Assembly: GCA_963678775.2 (NCBI GenBank)
Contig: CAXXGR010000002.1
Location: 496,001 to 560,000 of the forward strand
Length of the DNA stretch: 64,000 nucleotides
DNA from: JBFHIJ01 sp963678775
GTDB taxonomy: Bacteria; Bacteroidota; Ignavibacteria; Kapaibacteriales; UBA2268
Reading direction: 5' to 3'
Shown: positions 29,052 through 38,474 of the stretch, one piece after another
How the letters are laid out: every line of letters starts with the position of its first letter
Numbering within the stretch: position 1 is the first letter of the stretch
The notes under the pieces: model-generated
Told to the model about the DNA's origin: nothing
The model's input: the letters and a program-made list of their open reading frames with translations, nothing else
The model's database searches: none
Made by a program: the position numbers and the translations under genes

Positions 29052-29819
29052 ATGCGATATCTTATTTGCTATTTAACTTTAATTGTAGGTTTGTCTGCTT
29101 TTACATATGGGCAAGGTGCCGCTGGAGATGGAGCAAGTTACGAATCAAGTTATATAATAGATCAACCTACTGCCGGAATATTAAGAAAAGGAGACTTTTC
29201 AATTTATACGCAGACGTATCCGGCTGGTGGAGTGTTGGTGGCTTTGAGTGCAGCACCATTTAATAATTTCAACATGGGGTTTAGCTACAGTGGCACTAAT
29301 GTGGTAGGTACCGGCAGTGTAGACTGGCAAAAGATGCCCGGCATACAGCTAAAATTGAGACTATTGGATGAAAGAATTAGCTGGCCGGCAATAGTTATTG
29401 GGCTAAATTCTCAAGGTAGAGAGTCATACTATAAAGAAGAAGAAAGATTTATGACGCACTCTACAGGAGCATATCTTGCAGTAAGTAAAAACTATTCTTG
29501 GGCTTTGGGGAACATCGCACTTCATGCCGGAGTAAATTATTCTTTTGACCCTCCATCTGATAACAGATCCGGAAATTTCTATTTAGGTGTGGAACAATCT
29601 ATTGGAAACAAAGGTTCGTTAAATTTTGAGTTTAATCCTACTATGGATGAGTATAATAAATTAGTAATGTCGCACAAAGGTTTGTTAAATATGTCTCTTC
29701 GTTGGTCAATCTACAATGGTATAACTGTGGAGCTCCATGCCAGAGATATGCTCGAACATTACAAAAATTCTACAGGCTTCAGAAGAAGTTTAGTTTTTGA
29801 ATATATTAGCAGCTTCTAA
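29052..29819 (+). CDS. YjbH-like outer-membrane protein (tentative)
   Basis: The 255-residue protein starts with a signal peptide (to AFTYGQG). The mature part starts PTAGILRKGDFSIYTQTYPAGG, followed by glycine-rich strands (NMGFSYSGTNVVGTGSVDW) and FPNNFNMGFSY-type repeats. This resembles YjbH/exopolysaccharide-related barrels (PTA-G-L-KG-F). The match is by eye and weak, but an outer-membrane barrel is likely. It is a single gene, converging on the HD hydrolase gene. Confidence 0.6.
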   Translation: MRYLICYLTLIVGLSAFTYGQGAAGDGASYESSYIIDQPTAGILRKGDFSIYTQTYPAGGVLVALSAAPFNNFNMGFSYSGTNVVGTGSVDWQKMPGIQLKLRLLDERISWPAIVIGLNSQGRESYYKEEERFMTHSTGAYLAVSKNYSWALGNIALHAGVNYSFDPPSDNRSGNFYLGVEQSIGNKGSLNFEFNPTMDEYNKLVMSHKGLLNMSLRWSIYNGITVELHARDMLEHYKNSTGFRRSLVFEYISSF

Positions 29820-29853
29820 CTTAATAGAACATATACATATTATTTATTCATAA

Positions 29854-30672
29854 TTATTTTAAAAAGCCAATTTCAATAAGTCTATTATATGCCCAAGTCT
29901 TGGCGTCTTCAGCTGTTTTGATGTTGCCGTCAATTTGAGCAATTAGACTATCTGAAATAAGATTACCCATAAGAGTGCCTGGTTTGACTCCAAATTTAGT
30001 CAGGAATCTTCCTTTTAGAATAGGCTTAGGTTTATTGTCGTATTTGGCTATAGTTTTATGTTTGTTAATCAGCCACGGCCCGGCAGGAAATTCTTTAGCT
30101 AAGGCATCGTCAGTAGTTCTTCCAAAGTGATCTGCCATTGCCAAATAAATAAGTTGTTCAATATCTATTCGACGGGCAAGACGTCTGATTGCAGTGTCAG
30201 AGATAGAGTCTCTATACTTGTATAGATTGATAGGTTTTAAATGCTCTACAACAAAAGCTGAAGCTTGTTCTATAATATATGAGTCAAAATTTGCTAAAGT
30301 CAGGAGATTTCTGCAAATTTTTGAGCCTTTAATATCATGTGCCGGTGAACGCCATCGGCTATCTTTATAAATAGTGGTTAATGGCTTACCTATATCATGA
30401 AAGAATGCGCCAAGCATAAAAGCAGATTTATGAATATCAGAAGATAAATGATGTTTTAATTCAGCAGCTCTGTCTACCACTAAAAGGGTATGCTGCCATA
30501 CGTCGCCTTCCGGATGCCATACGGGGTCTTGAGGGCAGTCAACCATTGCTGCAATTTCAGGGATGTCAAAAATATTTTGCTGAAAAGAGGAAGACAGTTC
30601 TATAGAAGGTTTTTTTTCTTCCATGAGCAATATATTCAAATCATGTAAAGTATTGGTGTAATCAATATTCAT
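29854..30672 (-). CDS. HD-domain phosphohydrolase related to CCA-adding enzymes
   Basis: The 272-residue protein has the metal-binding HD core: His in VWQHTLLVV, HD in GAFFHDIGKP, and a distal D/H (SDTAIRRLARRID, ADHFGR). The general layout matches the HD region of bacterial tRNA nucleotidyltransferases without their polymerase head, so it may act on 2',3'-cyclic or other phosphoesters. The C-terminal TKFGVKPGTLMGNLIS helix set is also typical of the tRNA nucleotidyltransferase tail. An alternative start at codon 17 (MEEKKPS) is possible. No operon partner is seen. Confidence 0.75.
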   Translation of the reverse strand: MNIDYTNTLHDLNILLMEEKKPSIELSSSFQQNIFDIPEIAAMVDCPQDPVWHPEGDVWQHTLLVVDRAAELKHHLSSDIHKSAFMLGAFFHDIGKPLTTIYKDSRWRSPAHDIKGSKICRNLLTLANFDSYIIEQASAFVVEHLKPINLYKYRDSISDTAIRRLARRIDIEQLIYLAMADHFGRTTDDALAKEFPAGPWLINKHKTIAKYDNKPKPILKGRFLTKFGVKPGTLMGNLISDSLIAQIDGNIKTAEDAKTWAYNRLIEIGFLK

Positions 30673-30910
30673 AGCTATATTGTTTGCAGATATTAAAAAA
30701 ATAATTATGATTTAATTTGAAAATTGCGTATTTTATTATAATTAGTCATCTGATGATATACCCAAAAATCAAAACAAACCACGGAAGCCGATGAAATAAT
30801 TTCTACCTCTTTTATAATGCTTTTCATAAAGATTTAGCAAGTTAATATATTTTATCCAAATAAGATAGCAGTATATTGGTCAACAGACACGATATAGTTA
30901 ATATTAGTAG

Positions 30911-30958
30911 TATTGCATTAACGAGATATTGATAGGTCTTAATCTCGTTAAGGTAATA
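30911..30958. promoter_or_regulatory. 17-bp imperfect inverted repeat upstream of the envelope cluster
   Basis: TATTGCATTAACGAGAT and ATCTCGTTAAGGTAATA pair in 14 of 17 positions, with the 10-bp core TTAACGAGAT/ATCTCGTTAA perfect and a 14-base loop. It lies in the 541-bp gap between the divergent HD hydrolase and the cluster starting at 31214. It could be an operator or a transcript hairpin. The rest of 30673-31213 shows only AT-rich sequence. Confidence 0.5.
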
Positions 30959-31213
30959 TCTATGTTATTTGTTATTATTTTGGATTATTAATAAAAATTG
31001 CTTGTTTAAATGCTATATTTAAGATAATTTGTAGAGTGAATGGTCAAAAGTGATATATTCGTGTTAAGATGATGTAAAGAGCCTTCAATGAAGGTATATT
31101 TTATCTACAATCTCATATACGTACAGATTTCAAAAAGGCTTCATCTAATTACTAAAGACTTAAGAAAATAATTATAGTTTAATAAAACAAGCACCATGTG
31201 GAGGTAATTTGTT

Positions 31214-33514
31214 ATGTTAAGATCAGGCGGTGCAGGTAAAGTATACTTCGTATTGTACTTAGCCGTGGTATTGGAATTGCTTATCATCATCGTGGAACGT
31301 GATGAAGCAGAAGAAGGATTGCAACTTAAGCAGAAGGAAACTATGCGAATTGTGCAGTCTATACTCTCTCAGCTTCAGTCAGGTGCTGGTACCGAAGGTA
31401 TCAACACGCGTCCCCAAGATGAGATAACTATCCCACCCGATGGACTGAATATTAAAGACGTACTTGGTACAGACATTAAATCTTGGCGTAAGTATATCGT
31501 CGAGGTAGGGGTTACGGACGTATCTGCTTCTGTAAAAAGAAAAGAGGGAGAATCTGAAAAAGAATACTTCCAGAGAATTAAAACCTTGGTTAAGCTTTCT
31601 AACGTAGAAGAACTTGAATATCAAGTGTTTTACAACACAGATAACACTCCGGGTGTTACTCCGAACTTCCCTTCCGACAAGGACTTATTAGCTCAGGGGA
31701 TTACTAGTTTTGAAGAGTTTACTCCGGGGCAAAGTGTGACTTCCGAGGATGGCACTTCTTGGGAGTTTCTATCTCTAAGAAAATTAGAATTGGATAATGA
31801 AGCTACTTTTAATCAGCTTGATATGACAAATATCAGACCTGAAGATTTTATCCCTGTCTATCCGAAATCAAATGAAGTTATTGTTGGACCTACTTTCCAG
31901 CCTAAAGATGTAGAAGCTGACAGCGTGTTTTATTATAATCACGAAATGAGTATTCGCGCAGGGCATGGACAGAAAGAAAAAAACAAAAGAGCCTTTGTTG
32001 TTCAATTCCAACCTCCTAGCAAAGAAGGCTGGTACAAATTAAGATTCGCTTCTAAAACAAATAAAATTTTAGGTATTCGTGGCGAATATCAAGGTAAAGA
32101 GCTTGATGATGATGCAACTGTAAATATTGGTACAGTGCAGCTGAGCGTGAAAGAATTGCGTAAGGTACATAAATCATTGAAATCTGAACTTGAAAAATAT
32201 GTATTGCCGGAACTTCAAATCTTAACTGTTGAAGCTGATTTAGAAAAATTTGATGCAGGCTTAAGAGCTGCCACTGATAAAGCTGGCTCTGAAGCAGAAG
32301 CTGCTGATATACAATCTAAAATTAAATTATATGGTTATATAGCAAAATTGATTGCACCGGGTATGTCTGTTCACTTTGACCAGAACAAAGGTTATATTGA
32401 ATTTGATATCCGTGTTATCAAACCACAGCCTAAAATGGCAGATCCTATTATCAACGTAGCTAAAAAAGTAGAATCTTTCGATGCAGTTGAGCCTGTATTT
32501 ATGTTTGGCATTTCTCCTTATCAAGGTGAGGGTAATAACAAAGTAAGTGGGTATGTGGTAGACGAAAATGGTTCTCAAGTTGCTAATGTGATTTATACTC
32601 CTGTAGAAAATTCAGCTAACACTAGCTCTACTCCTATTAAAGGTGGAGAGAGAAGATATGAAGGTAGACTGAATAAAAAACTTCCTGCAGGTTCTTATAC
32701 AGTGAAGCTTACTCACGCTCTTAATGGTTCTAACAAACCTGCAGAAAGTGATATAGCACTTAATGTTTATGAAACAGGTCTAACACCTGCTTCTCTTAAA
32801 GATTTAAATCAAAAACTTGATTTTATGACTTACTATGGCTATTCAATGATTCTTAACGTAGAGCCTACTTCCGGCGGTGCTATCAAGCCTGAAGAGTTTA
32901 AAATCTACGTTTCTACTGATGCTCAGACTCAAGCTACTGCTATCGAAGGATTGGCTGTAACTATGGATGATAATATCAAATATACGCCTGAAGCTAAAGA
33001 AATTAGATTCAGAGTAGTATGGGAGCAACCATACACTGGCAACTTAGTAGATATCTTCCCTGAAAAATCTTTTGCTTTGAAACAGGAAGAAGCATCTATT
33101 AATGCTAATGTTAATGCTGAACCAAGTGGTACTTCAAGTAAAATTAAAGTACGTGTTACTGGTATGACAGTTACCTCTCCTGTGTCAGGTGATAAAAACG
33201 GTACTCCGGCTATTGTACAAGTTACTCCTTTGAGTGCAGAAATTGCTGAAGGATTGGCTGGTTACAGCATTGCTGTTGAACCTATTATTGATGCTACAGG
33301 CGACGGTGTTTACGAAATGGAATTCGAATTGTCAGGTAAATTACCTGCCGGCGAAACTAAAGTTCGTGGTACTGTCAACGTTACAGTAAGGGCTACAGCT
33401 TCTAACGCAATTAATGGCGTTACTGCTGAACCTAATACTGTTACTGTTCCTATCCGTATAGATTGGGAACCAGACTCTAGAGGCGGTGCTCGTGGTGGTC
33501 GTAGAAGAAGATAA
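31214..33514 (+). CDS. Single-TM periplasmic protein with Ig-like C-terminus, GldM/PorM-like in plan
   Basis: The 766-residue protein starts with a short N-terminus and one membrane helix (about 9-27, YFVLYLAVVLELLIIIVE), followed by a charged helical segment and a periplasmic body with several beta-sandwich domains, ending in Ig-like strands (about 640-750). That order is like GldM/PorM, the T9SS motor rod, but I see no diagnostic match, so the name is a guess. The strong ribosome site GGAGG precedes the ATG. The C-terminus is unusual: SRGGARGGRRRR, an Arg/Gly tail. It is the first of four consecutive plus-strand genes. Confidence 0.55.
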   Translation: MLRSGGAGKVYFVLYLAVVLELLIIIVERDEAEEGLQLKQKETMRIVQSILSQLQSGAGTEGINTRPQDEITIPPDGLNIKDVLGTDIKSWRKYIVEVGVTDVSASVKRKEGESEKEYFQRIKTLVKLSNVEELEYQVFYNTDNTPGVTPNFPSDKDLLAQGITSFEEFTPGQSVTSEDGTSWEFLSLRKLELDNEATFNQLDMTNIRPEDFIPVYPKSNEVIVGPTFQPKDVEADSVFYYNHEMSIRAGHGQKEKNKRAFVVQFQPPSKEGWYKLRFASKTNKILGIRGEYQGKELDDDATVNIGTVQLSVKELRKVHKSLKSELEKYVLPELQILTVEADLEKFDAGLRAATDKAGSEAEAADIQSKIKLYGYIAKLIAPGMSVHFDQNKGYIEFDIRVIKPQPKMADPIINVAKKVESFDAVEPVFMFGISPYQGEGNNKVSGYVVDENGSQVANVIYTPVENSANTSSTPIKGGERRYEGRLNKKLPAGSYTVKLTHALNGSNKPAESDIALNVYETGLTPASLKDLNQKLDFMTYYGYSMILNVEPTSGGAIKPEEFKIYVSTDAQTQATAIEGLAVTMDDNIKYTPEAKEIRFRVVWEQPYTGNLVDIFPEKSFALKQEEASINANVNAEPSGTSSKIKVRVTGMTVTSPVSGDKNGTPAIVQVTPLSAEIAEGLAGYSIAVEPIIDATGDGVYEMEFELSGKLPAGETKVRGTVNVTVRATASNAINGVTAEPNTVTVPIRIDWEPDSRGGARGGRRRR

Positions 33515-33577
33515 TTGATATAGTATATCAATAGTTATAAAATTAGTAAGTAATTTAAATTGCAAGGGCAAATAAAT

Positions 33578-35314
33578 ATGATGAAGAAAGCATCGAGTTT
33601 GTTGTTAAGCCTATTAATGTTAAGTATAATTATGCCTTTGACTGTTCAAGCACAGGGCGACGAATCATTCAGGGTAAAACTTGAAAGTATTCTAAATAGG
33701 TACAAAAACTATCGCTTTTCAACAATAGACGTTTATTCTTTGAAAGATGTCAGAGACGTTAGACAGATTATTAAAGATAAAGAACAGGCAGAAAATACTA
33801 CTGCTGCAGTAGGTGATGCCGATAAAATAATAGCTGAGACTGATCCGCAAGTAGTTAGTACTATTAGGAACTTACTGCTTTCTGGAAGTACTAAAACTAA
33901 AATCCGTAGAGACTTGATTGGTCGTTTCGGTGAACAACCTAAAAACTTTGATGCACTTGTTGAAATATTGAGCCCTAATAAGGGCTCTCAACAAGTCGTG
34001 AGAGAAGCGTACGTTATCACTACAAAAAAAGCTGATAGAGATCAGGTTGTTCCTAATACAATCATTGCTATGATAGTTTCAATGGAAGACAATACTGACA
34101 TTAAGAAAAACGTGGATAACGCATCAGGTAAAAACATCTATACTTGGCCGGAATTGGTTCAGTATGATTTGGATCCTGAAAAATATAATGCAGAAAACTT
34201 ATATCAGCTATTAGAAAATGCATTTATGCAGTCTAACGTTGAAAAAAGAACAAGTGAAGCTCAAGGCATCGGTACTATGAAAAAATGGACTGATCCTCAG
34301 TACGGTGTATCTCGTTCTCTTATCGAAAGAGAAGGCGATATATCTTCTTCTGATGTTCAAAAATTCGTTAGAATTTCAAATGCAGAACCAATAGATTACA
34401 ATAAAAATCATGAAATAGTAGTTTCTCCTGACTTGGTTAGCTGGAAACGCTATGAAATCGATACTTACACATACGAAGATGGTTATGTAGATACTTTATC
34501 TTTCATAACTAATAGTAGCCTTCCAAAATTTGGTCTTGAATTGAAATATGGTATTGATGAAATCAACATGCCTTCTATGTATAGTGAAAGAATGACATTT
34601 TCTGCACTATGGGAAAACATGAAAATTGGTACTATACTTCCTACAAGTGGTTGGTCTAAATTAGGTCAAGATATGGTTGACTACAATAGAGTATTTACTT
34701 ATGGTGGACTTGGTTTAGCCGGATCTTTGGACTTTCCTTTTAAGGTTATTCCTCAGAGTGGTGTATTTCACCTAAGCTTTGGTTGGGTCTTCGGCGATGC
34801 TGAAAGAGCTGACTATAAAGATAAAGTAGATTTAGACAACGTTATGTTTGTCAATCCGGAAGACGATGGTGGCAATGATTATTTAGTAAGAGCTAATGCA
34901 ACACTTCACTATACATTCGGTTTAGCTATTGATAAAGATTATCAAATGAGATTCGGTCTTGGTGGAACAGTATATACAATAGAAACATGGGCAGACAGAA
35001 TGGTATCTGATCCTGAAACAAATATTGAAACTGCTGTTTACAAAGAAGTTGGTAAAGAATCTATAGGCGGTATATCTGCTAAAATGGACTTTATGGTGAA
35101 AAACATTTCTACACCTTATGGTGTAACTGCTCAATACTTTGATGAATCTATTTATGCTAGTGCATGGATTCACATTCCAATAATCAAAGATTTATTTGCT
35201 TTGAGATTGGAAGGTAAATCATACTTTGCGGCATTCAAAGACTCTAAAAAACCTTGGGAAGCAAATAACGATAATATCTTTATCCCAATGGCAAGATTTA
35301 TCTTTGTATTTTAA
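33578..35314 (+). CDS. Large probable outer-membrane protein of the envelope cluster
   Basis: ATG 33578 (MMKKASS), with AAGGG about 10 bases upstream, is preferred over the ATG at 33560. The 578-residue product has a signal peptide (to QAQGDES), a helical/charged N-terminal domain (about 25-250), and a C-terminal part of repeated amphipathic strands (GLELKYGIDE, GGLGLAGSLDF, HLSFGWVFGD) ending MARFIFVF, as in barrels. It could play the role of a T9SS outer-membrane partner but is not PorN/GldN-like. It is 63 nt downstream of the 31214 gene. Confidence 0.6.
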   Translation: MMKKASSLLLSLLMLSIIMPLTVQAQGDESFRVKLESILNRYKNYRFSTIDVYSLKDVRDVRQIIKDKEQAENTTAAVGDADKIIAETDPQVVSTIRNLLLSGSTKTKIRRDLIGRFGEQPKNFDALVEILSPNKGSQQVVREAYVITTKKADRDQVVPNTIIAMIVSMEDNTDIKKNVDNASGKNIYTWPELVQYDLDPEKYNAENLYQLLENAFMQSNVEKRTSEAQGIGTMKKWTDPQYGVSRSLIEREGDISSSDVQKFVRISNAEPIDYNKNHEIVVSPDLVSWKRYEIDTYTYEDGYVDTLSFITNSSLPKFGLELKYGIDEINMPSMYSERMTFSALWENMKIGTILPTSGWSKLGQDMVDYNRVFTYGGLGLAGSLDFPFKVIPQSGVFHLSFGWVFGDAERADYKDKVDLDNVMFVNPEDDGGNDYLVRANATLHYTFGLAIDKDYQMRFGLGGTVYTIETWADRMVSDPETNIETAVYKEVGKESIGGISAKMDFMVKNISTPYGVTAQYFDESIYASAWIHIPIIKDLFALRLEGKSYFAAFKDSKKPWEANNDNIFIPMARFIFVF

Positions 35315-35358
35315 TTAAATGGTTGTTGAATTAGTCAAAGAAATAAAGAAGAAGTCAC

Positions 35359-36870
35359 ATGAAAAGAAATATCTTATTCTTGTTATTAGCTGCATTTGTC
35401 TTTGGGTATTCGAAAGCTGACGCTCAAACGATGATTCCGGACAAAGGGACGATTATAGATTCTCTTACCACGATTGACTCCGAAATAAAGGGGTACTTCC
35501 CCAGATGGAAGGTTTGTGAAAGAGATTTGCAGTTCCAGATTTATAGATCATTCGTAAATGCTCAGTTCCCAAAAGAAAATTTGGATATGAACAATATCGA
35601 AATTTTAGCAGCTCCCAGAGCTTTTAATGATGAGCCTTTTGAAATCATCACTATCACTTGCGGTAAAGAGTCAATGTCTGCTTATGACATCGATGTACAG
35701 CTAACTGAAATATTAGTTGGCTTCCTTTCCGGCGAATTAATTTATAATGGTGCAGATCGTGGTATAAGAGGCGATCTTGCTACCAGAGACTATTGCTTTA
35801 ACGAAATTCCTCAGGAAATTCCTTTAAGCAGCTCTCAAACAAGTGCTATCATTAATTACTTGCAACCTTCAAATGTAACTCATGCATTTACATTGTCCCT
35901 ATTTGAGCAAGCTATTAAAATAGGTAAAACCGGTTTTTGGTTGAGATCAAAAATTGGTGTGGATGATATTGGTTATCATTTTTGGCAAGCTGGCCAAGGT
36001 AGCATAGTATTGCAAAGACCTCTTTATATTAATGAAGATACAAGAACTACTGATAGAGTTCCTTATTTGATAAATGCTTACTTAGGTGGTGCTTATAAAA
36101 TATCTTCAGGAATTAAAAGAGATGAATTACCGGCAAGTATCGAAAAAGATGCTAATTCTGGTAATGGTGCCAGCAATGTAGTTGATTGGATGCAAAAACG
36201 TATACTAAACTCAGAACCAAATGGTAAAATGGTATTAGGTATGGATTTTCACATGCCTTTCCATCCTGAAGCCGGTCTTACTGCTAACTTTGAGTTCCCT
36301 GTTTCTAAAATGACAACAGAAAAAATCGATATTACATCTTATGGATTTTATGATAATCTCAGAAATCCAATGTTTGGACCAAACTCCGGAAATGGTGAAG
36401 AAATAGAAGCAGTAGCTGCTGTTTTAGGTTCTTCAGCAAGAGTATCTGCTTTCTACCACTGGTGGGTTGACCCTAAAGATCCTGAAAATTACTTCAGATT
36501 TGACTTAGGTATCAGTTACAACGAAGTTCAGGAATACGGTTTATATAGTCAAAAAAATGCGGAAAGTAAATCTACTGATTATTATTTGACTACAAAAGAA
36601 GTAGATGGTTTGAAATTCTACAAACCTGAATCATTTGGCGATTGGATGTTTGCGAAAATTGAATATAGAAACCAAGCGGCTTACCCATTTGGTGCTAGTG
36701 TTCAGTTATCAAACAAAATCCTAATGACTAGCGTTTATATCCCTCTATTTGGAAACTGGTTCTATCTGGAAGGTAAATATTCTAAATCACTAAGATCTGA
36801 AGAAAATATTCGACCTTATGAAGTAGATGATTTCTTTATGATATCACCTGTACTTAGAATTACTATATAA
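35359..36870 (+). CDS. Second large probable outer-membrane protein of the envelope cluster
   Basis: The 503-residue protein has a signal peptide (cut near SKADAQT), a domain of about 150 residues, then strand-rich sequence (NAYLGGAYKISSG, AGLTANFEFPV, FRFDLGISYNEV, NWFYLEGKYS) ending FMISPVLRITI, a typical barrel finish. It lies 44 nt behind its neighbour, in the same orientation. A strong terminator at 36887-36930 follows it. I recognise no family. Confidence 0.6.
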   Translation: MKRNILFLLLAAFVFGYSKADAQTMIPDKGTIIDSLTTIDSEIKGYFPRWKVCERDLQFQIYRSFVNAQFPKENLDMNNIEILAAPRAFNDEPFEIITITCGKESMSAYDIDVQLTEILVGFLSGELIYNGADRGIRGDLATRDYCFNEIPQEIPLSSSQTSAIINYLQPSNVTHAFTLSLFEQAIKIGKTGFWLRSKIGVDDIGYHFWQAGQGSIVLQRPLYINEDTRTTDRVPYLINAYLGGAYKISSGIKRDELPASIEKDANSGNGASNVVDWMQKRILNSEPNGKMVLGMDFHMPFHPEAGLTANFEFPVSKMTTEKIDITSYGFYDNLRNPMFGPNSGNGEEIEAVAAVLGSSARVSAFYHWWVDPKDPENYFRFDLGISYNEVQEYGLYSQKNAESKSTDYYLTTKEVDGLKFYKPESFGDWMFAKIEYRNQAAYPFGASVQLSNKILMTSVYIPLFGNWFYLEGKYSKSLRSEENIRPYEVDDFFMISPVLRITI

Positions 36871-36886
36871 TCAAAGAAACATATAT

Positions 36887-36930
36887 AATGCCCCCATTGC
36901 TCTTATCATGTAAAGCAGGGGGGCATTTTA
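36887..36930 (+). terminator. Strong terminator within the envelope cluster
   Basis: AATGCCCCC and GGGGGCATT form a 9-bp perfect stem extended by an inner TTGCT/AGCA helix, with a T-rich tail. It separates the first three genes from the VWA-OmpA gene and may attenuate read-through. Confidence 0.8.
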
Positions 36931-36978
36931 TTATTACCATAAATATATTATATATATTAAAGTAGGGTTAAAAAGCAC

Positions 36979-38307
36979 ATGAATCGCATATTGTACTTAT
37001 TATGCCTACTGCTGATAGTCACTCCCCCCTTTCTAAATGCAGCATTAGTCAGCAAAATAGACACATTAGAGCAAAAGCGAGAAGAAATCGCAAATGCCAA
37101 GATTTCTTACGAAGAAGGCAATATAGAGATAAGCACTCGAAGTGTAGACATATCGAATTTTCCTGAAATTAAAATTATAATAGAAGCCTACAATTCAGAA
37201 GGTGAACCTTTAAATGAATTGTATGCTGATCAAATGTCTATATTTGAAGGTGGAACTCAAAAGAAAGTATATAAAGTTGAAAAACTTCAAAATCTTGAAG
37301 AGTCACCTGTTGATTTTGTATTTGTACTTGACGGTACAGGTACAATGGATAAAGTGTATCATAAAATAAAAGATCATGTTAAATCATTTACTGATAATTT
37401 AGTAACAAGTGGTATAAATGCAAGGTTAGGACTTGTTTTATTTACTGATGATTTGGAAAGAGTTTATCAGCCTACTGCTGATGTTGACGAATTCATCAGA
37501 TGGGTAGAATCTATAAAAAGTATAGGTGGACTGAATCCTGATGAAAATGTATTAGAAGGTCTTGAAGCAGCTTCTAATATCAGATTTCGCCAAGCAGCTG
37601 ATAAAGTTGCAGTCTTAATCACTGATGCTAACTTTTACGAAAAAGGTCAGAAGGGTGATGGTGTTACTAACCAAACTAAAGAATCCATTATCGAATTGTT
37701 CCAGAAAAAACAAATCAGACTGTTTTCTATTACTCCTTATAAACTAAGAGTATATAAGGGAATGTCGAGACGTACAAATGGAAATAATTATGATATTAAT
37801 AATGACTTTTCTCGAATATTAAGTAACTTCTCAAACCAACTTGCTAATAGATTTGCAATATACTACAGATCTGATCAAGAGGCTATTCCTGACGAAATAG
37901 AAATTGCTTTTTATGATGTAAAAACTAATAAACTCGTAAAAAGGAAAATTCCTATTGTTGAGTTAGGCAGAAAGCTTATAATTGAAAATCTGCTTTACGA
38001 AACAAATGATGCTTCTTTGCCTTCAGAAGTTCCTGAACTTGATATTATGGCTAAATTTATGAATGACAAACCCAATATTACTATTGTGGTCGAAGGTCAT
38101 ACTGACTCCGTAGGCTCGCTTGAAATAAATGATTATTTGTCTAAAAAGCGTGCGGAAAGTGTTAAACAATATATCGTAAATAAAGGAGTTTCCAAAAATA
38201 GAATTAAAACTCTTGGACAAGGCGAAAGAAAGCCAATTGCCAGCAATTTAACTAAATTTGGAAGAAGATTAAACAGAAGAACTGAAATCATAATAGTTTC
38301 TAAATAA
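36979..38307 (+). CDS. VWA-domain protein with C-terminal OmpA peptidoglycan-binding domain
   Basis: The 442-residue protein has a signal peptide (to LNAALVS). A von Willebrand A domain follows (about 110-310) with FVFVLDGTGTM, a DxTxT version of the DxSxS metal-ion-dependent adhesion site, and an acidic DAN motif near 205. The C-terminal ~100 residues are OmpA-like (VVEGHTDSVGSLEINDYL, KKRAESVKQYI, GQGERKPIASN, RLNRRTEIII). It probably holds a protein-binding domain at the cell wall, at the periplasm or outer membrane. It is the fourth gene of the 31214-38307 cluster, after a terminator. Confidence 0.88.
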   Translation: MNRILYLLCLLLIVTPPFLNAALVSKIDTLEQKREEIANAKISYEEGNIEISTRSVDISNFPEIKIIIEAYNSEGEPLNELYADQMSIFEGGTQKKVYKVEKLQNLEESPVDFVFVLDGTGTMDKVYHKIKDHVKSFTDNLVTSGINARLGLVLFTDDLERVYQPTADVDEFIRWVESIKSIGGLNPDENVLEGLEAASNIRFRQAADKVAVLITDANFYEKGQKGDGVTNQTKESIIELFQKKQIRLFSITPYKLRVYKGMSRRTNGNNYDINNDFSRILSNFSNQLANRFAIYYRSDQEAIPDEIEIAFYDVKTNKLVKRKIPIVELGRKLIIENLLYETNDASLPSEVPELDIMAKFMNDKPNITIVVEGHTDSVGSLEINDYLSKKRAESVKQYIVNKGVSKNRIKTLGQGERKPIASNLTKFGRRLNRRTEIIIVSK

Positions 38308-38332
38308 GTAAAAATAGAAGATGATTTTAAAG

Positions 38333-38365
38333 AACCCTTGGACATATTTGCTCAAGGGTTTTTTT
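38333..38365 (+). terminator. Intrinsic terminator ending the envelope cluster
   Basis: AACCCTTG, an 11-base loop, CAAGGGTT and a run of T form an 8-bp perfect stem 26 nt past the VWA-OmpA stop codon. Confidence 0.9.
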
Positions 38366-38474
38366 GCTTAAATAGTTGATAAGTATAGAAATATCATTAT
38401 ATATGTTGAGACCGTTGAACATCAAAAATAATATAAGTCTATGGTATATCAGTTAATTATGGTTATTTTATTAC

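Noticed and set aside
33578..35314. PorN/GldN identity for the second cluster gene
   Set aside because: The length (578 against about 300) and the absence of a recognisable GldN motif do not fit; it is described as an outer-membrane protein only.
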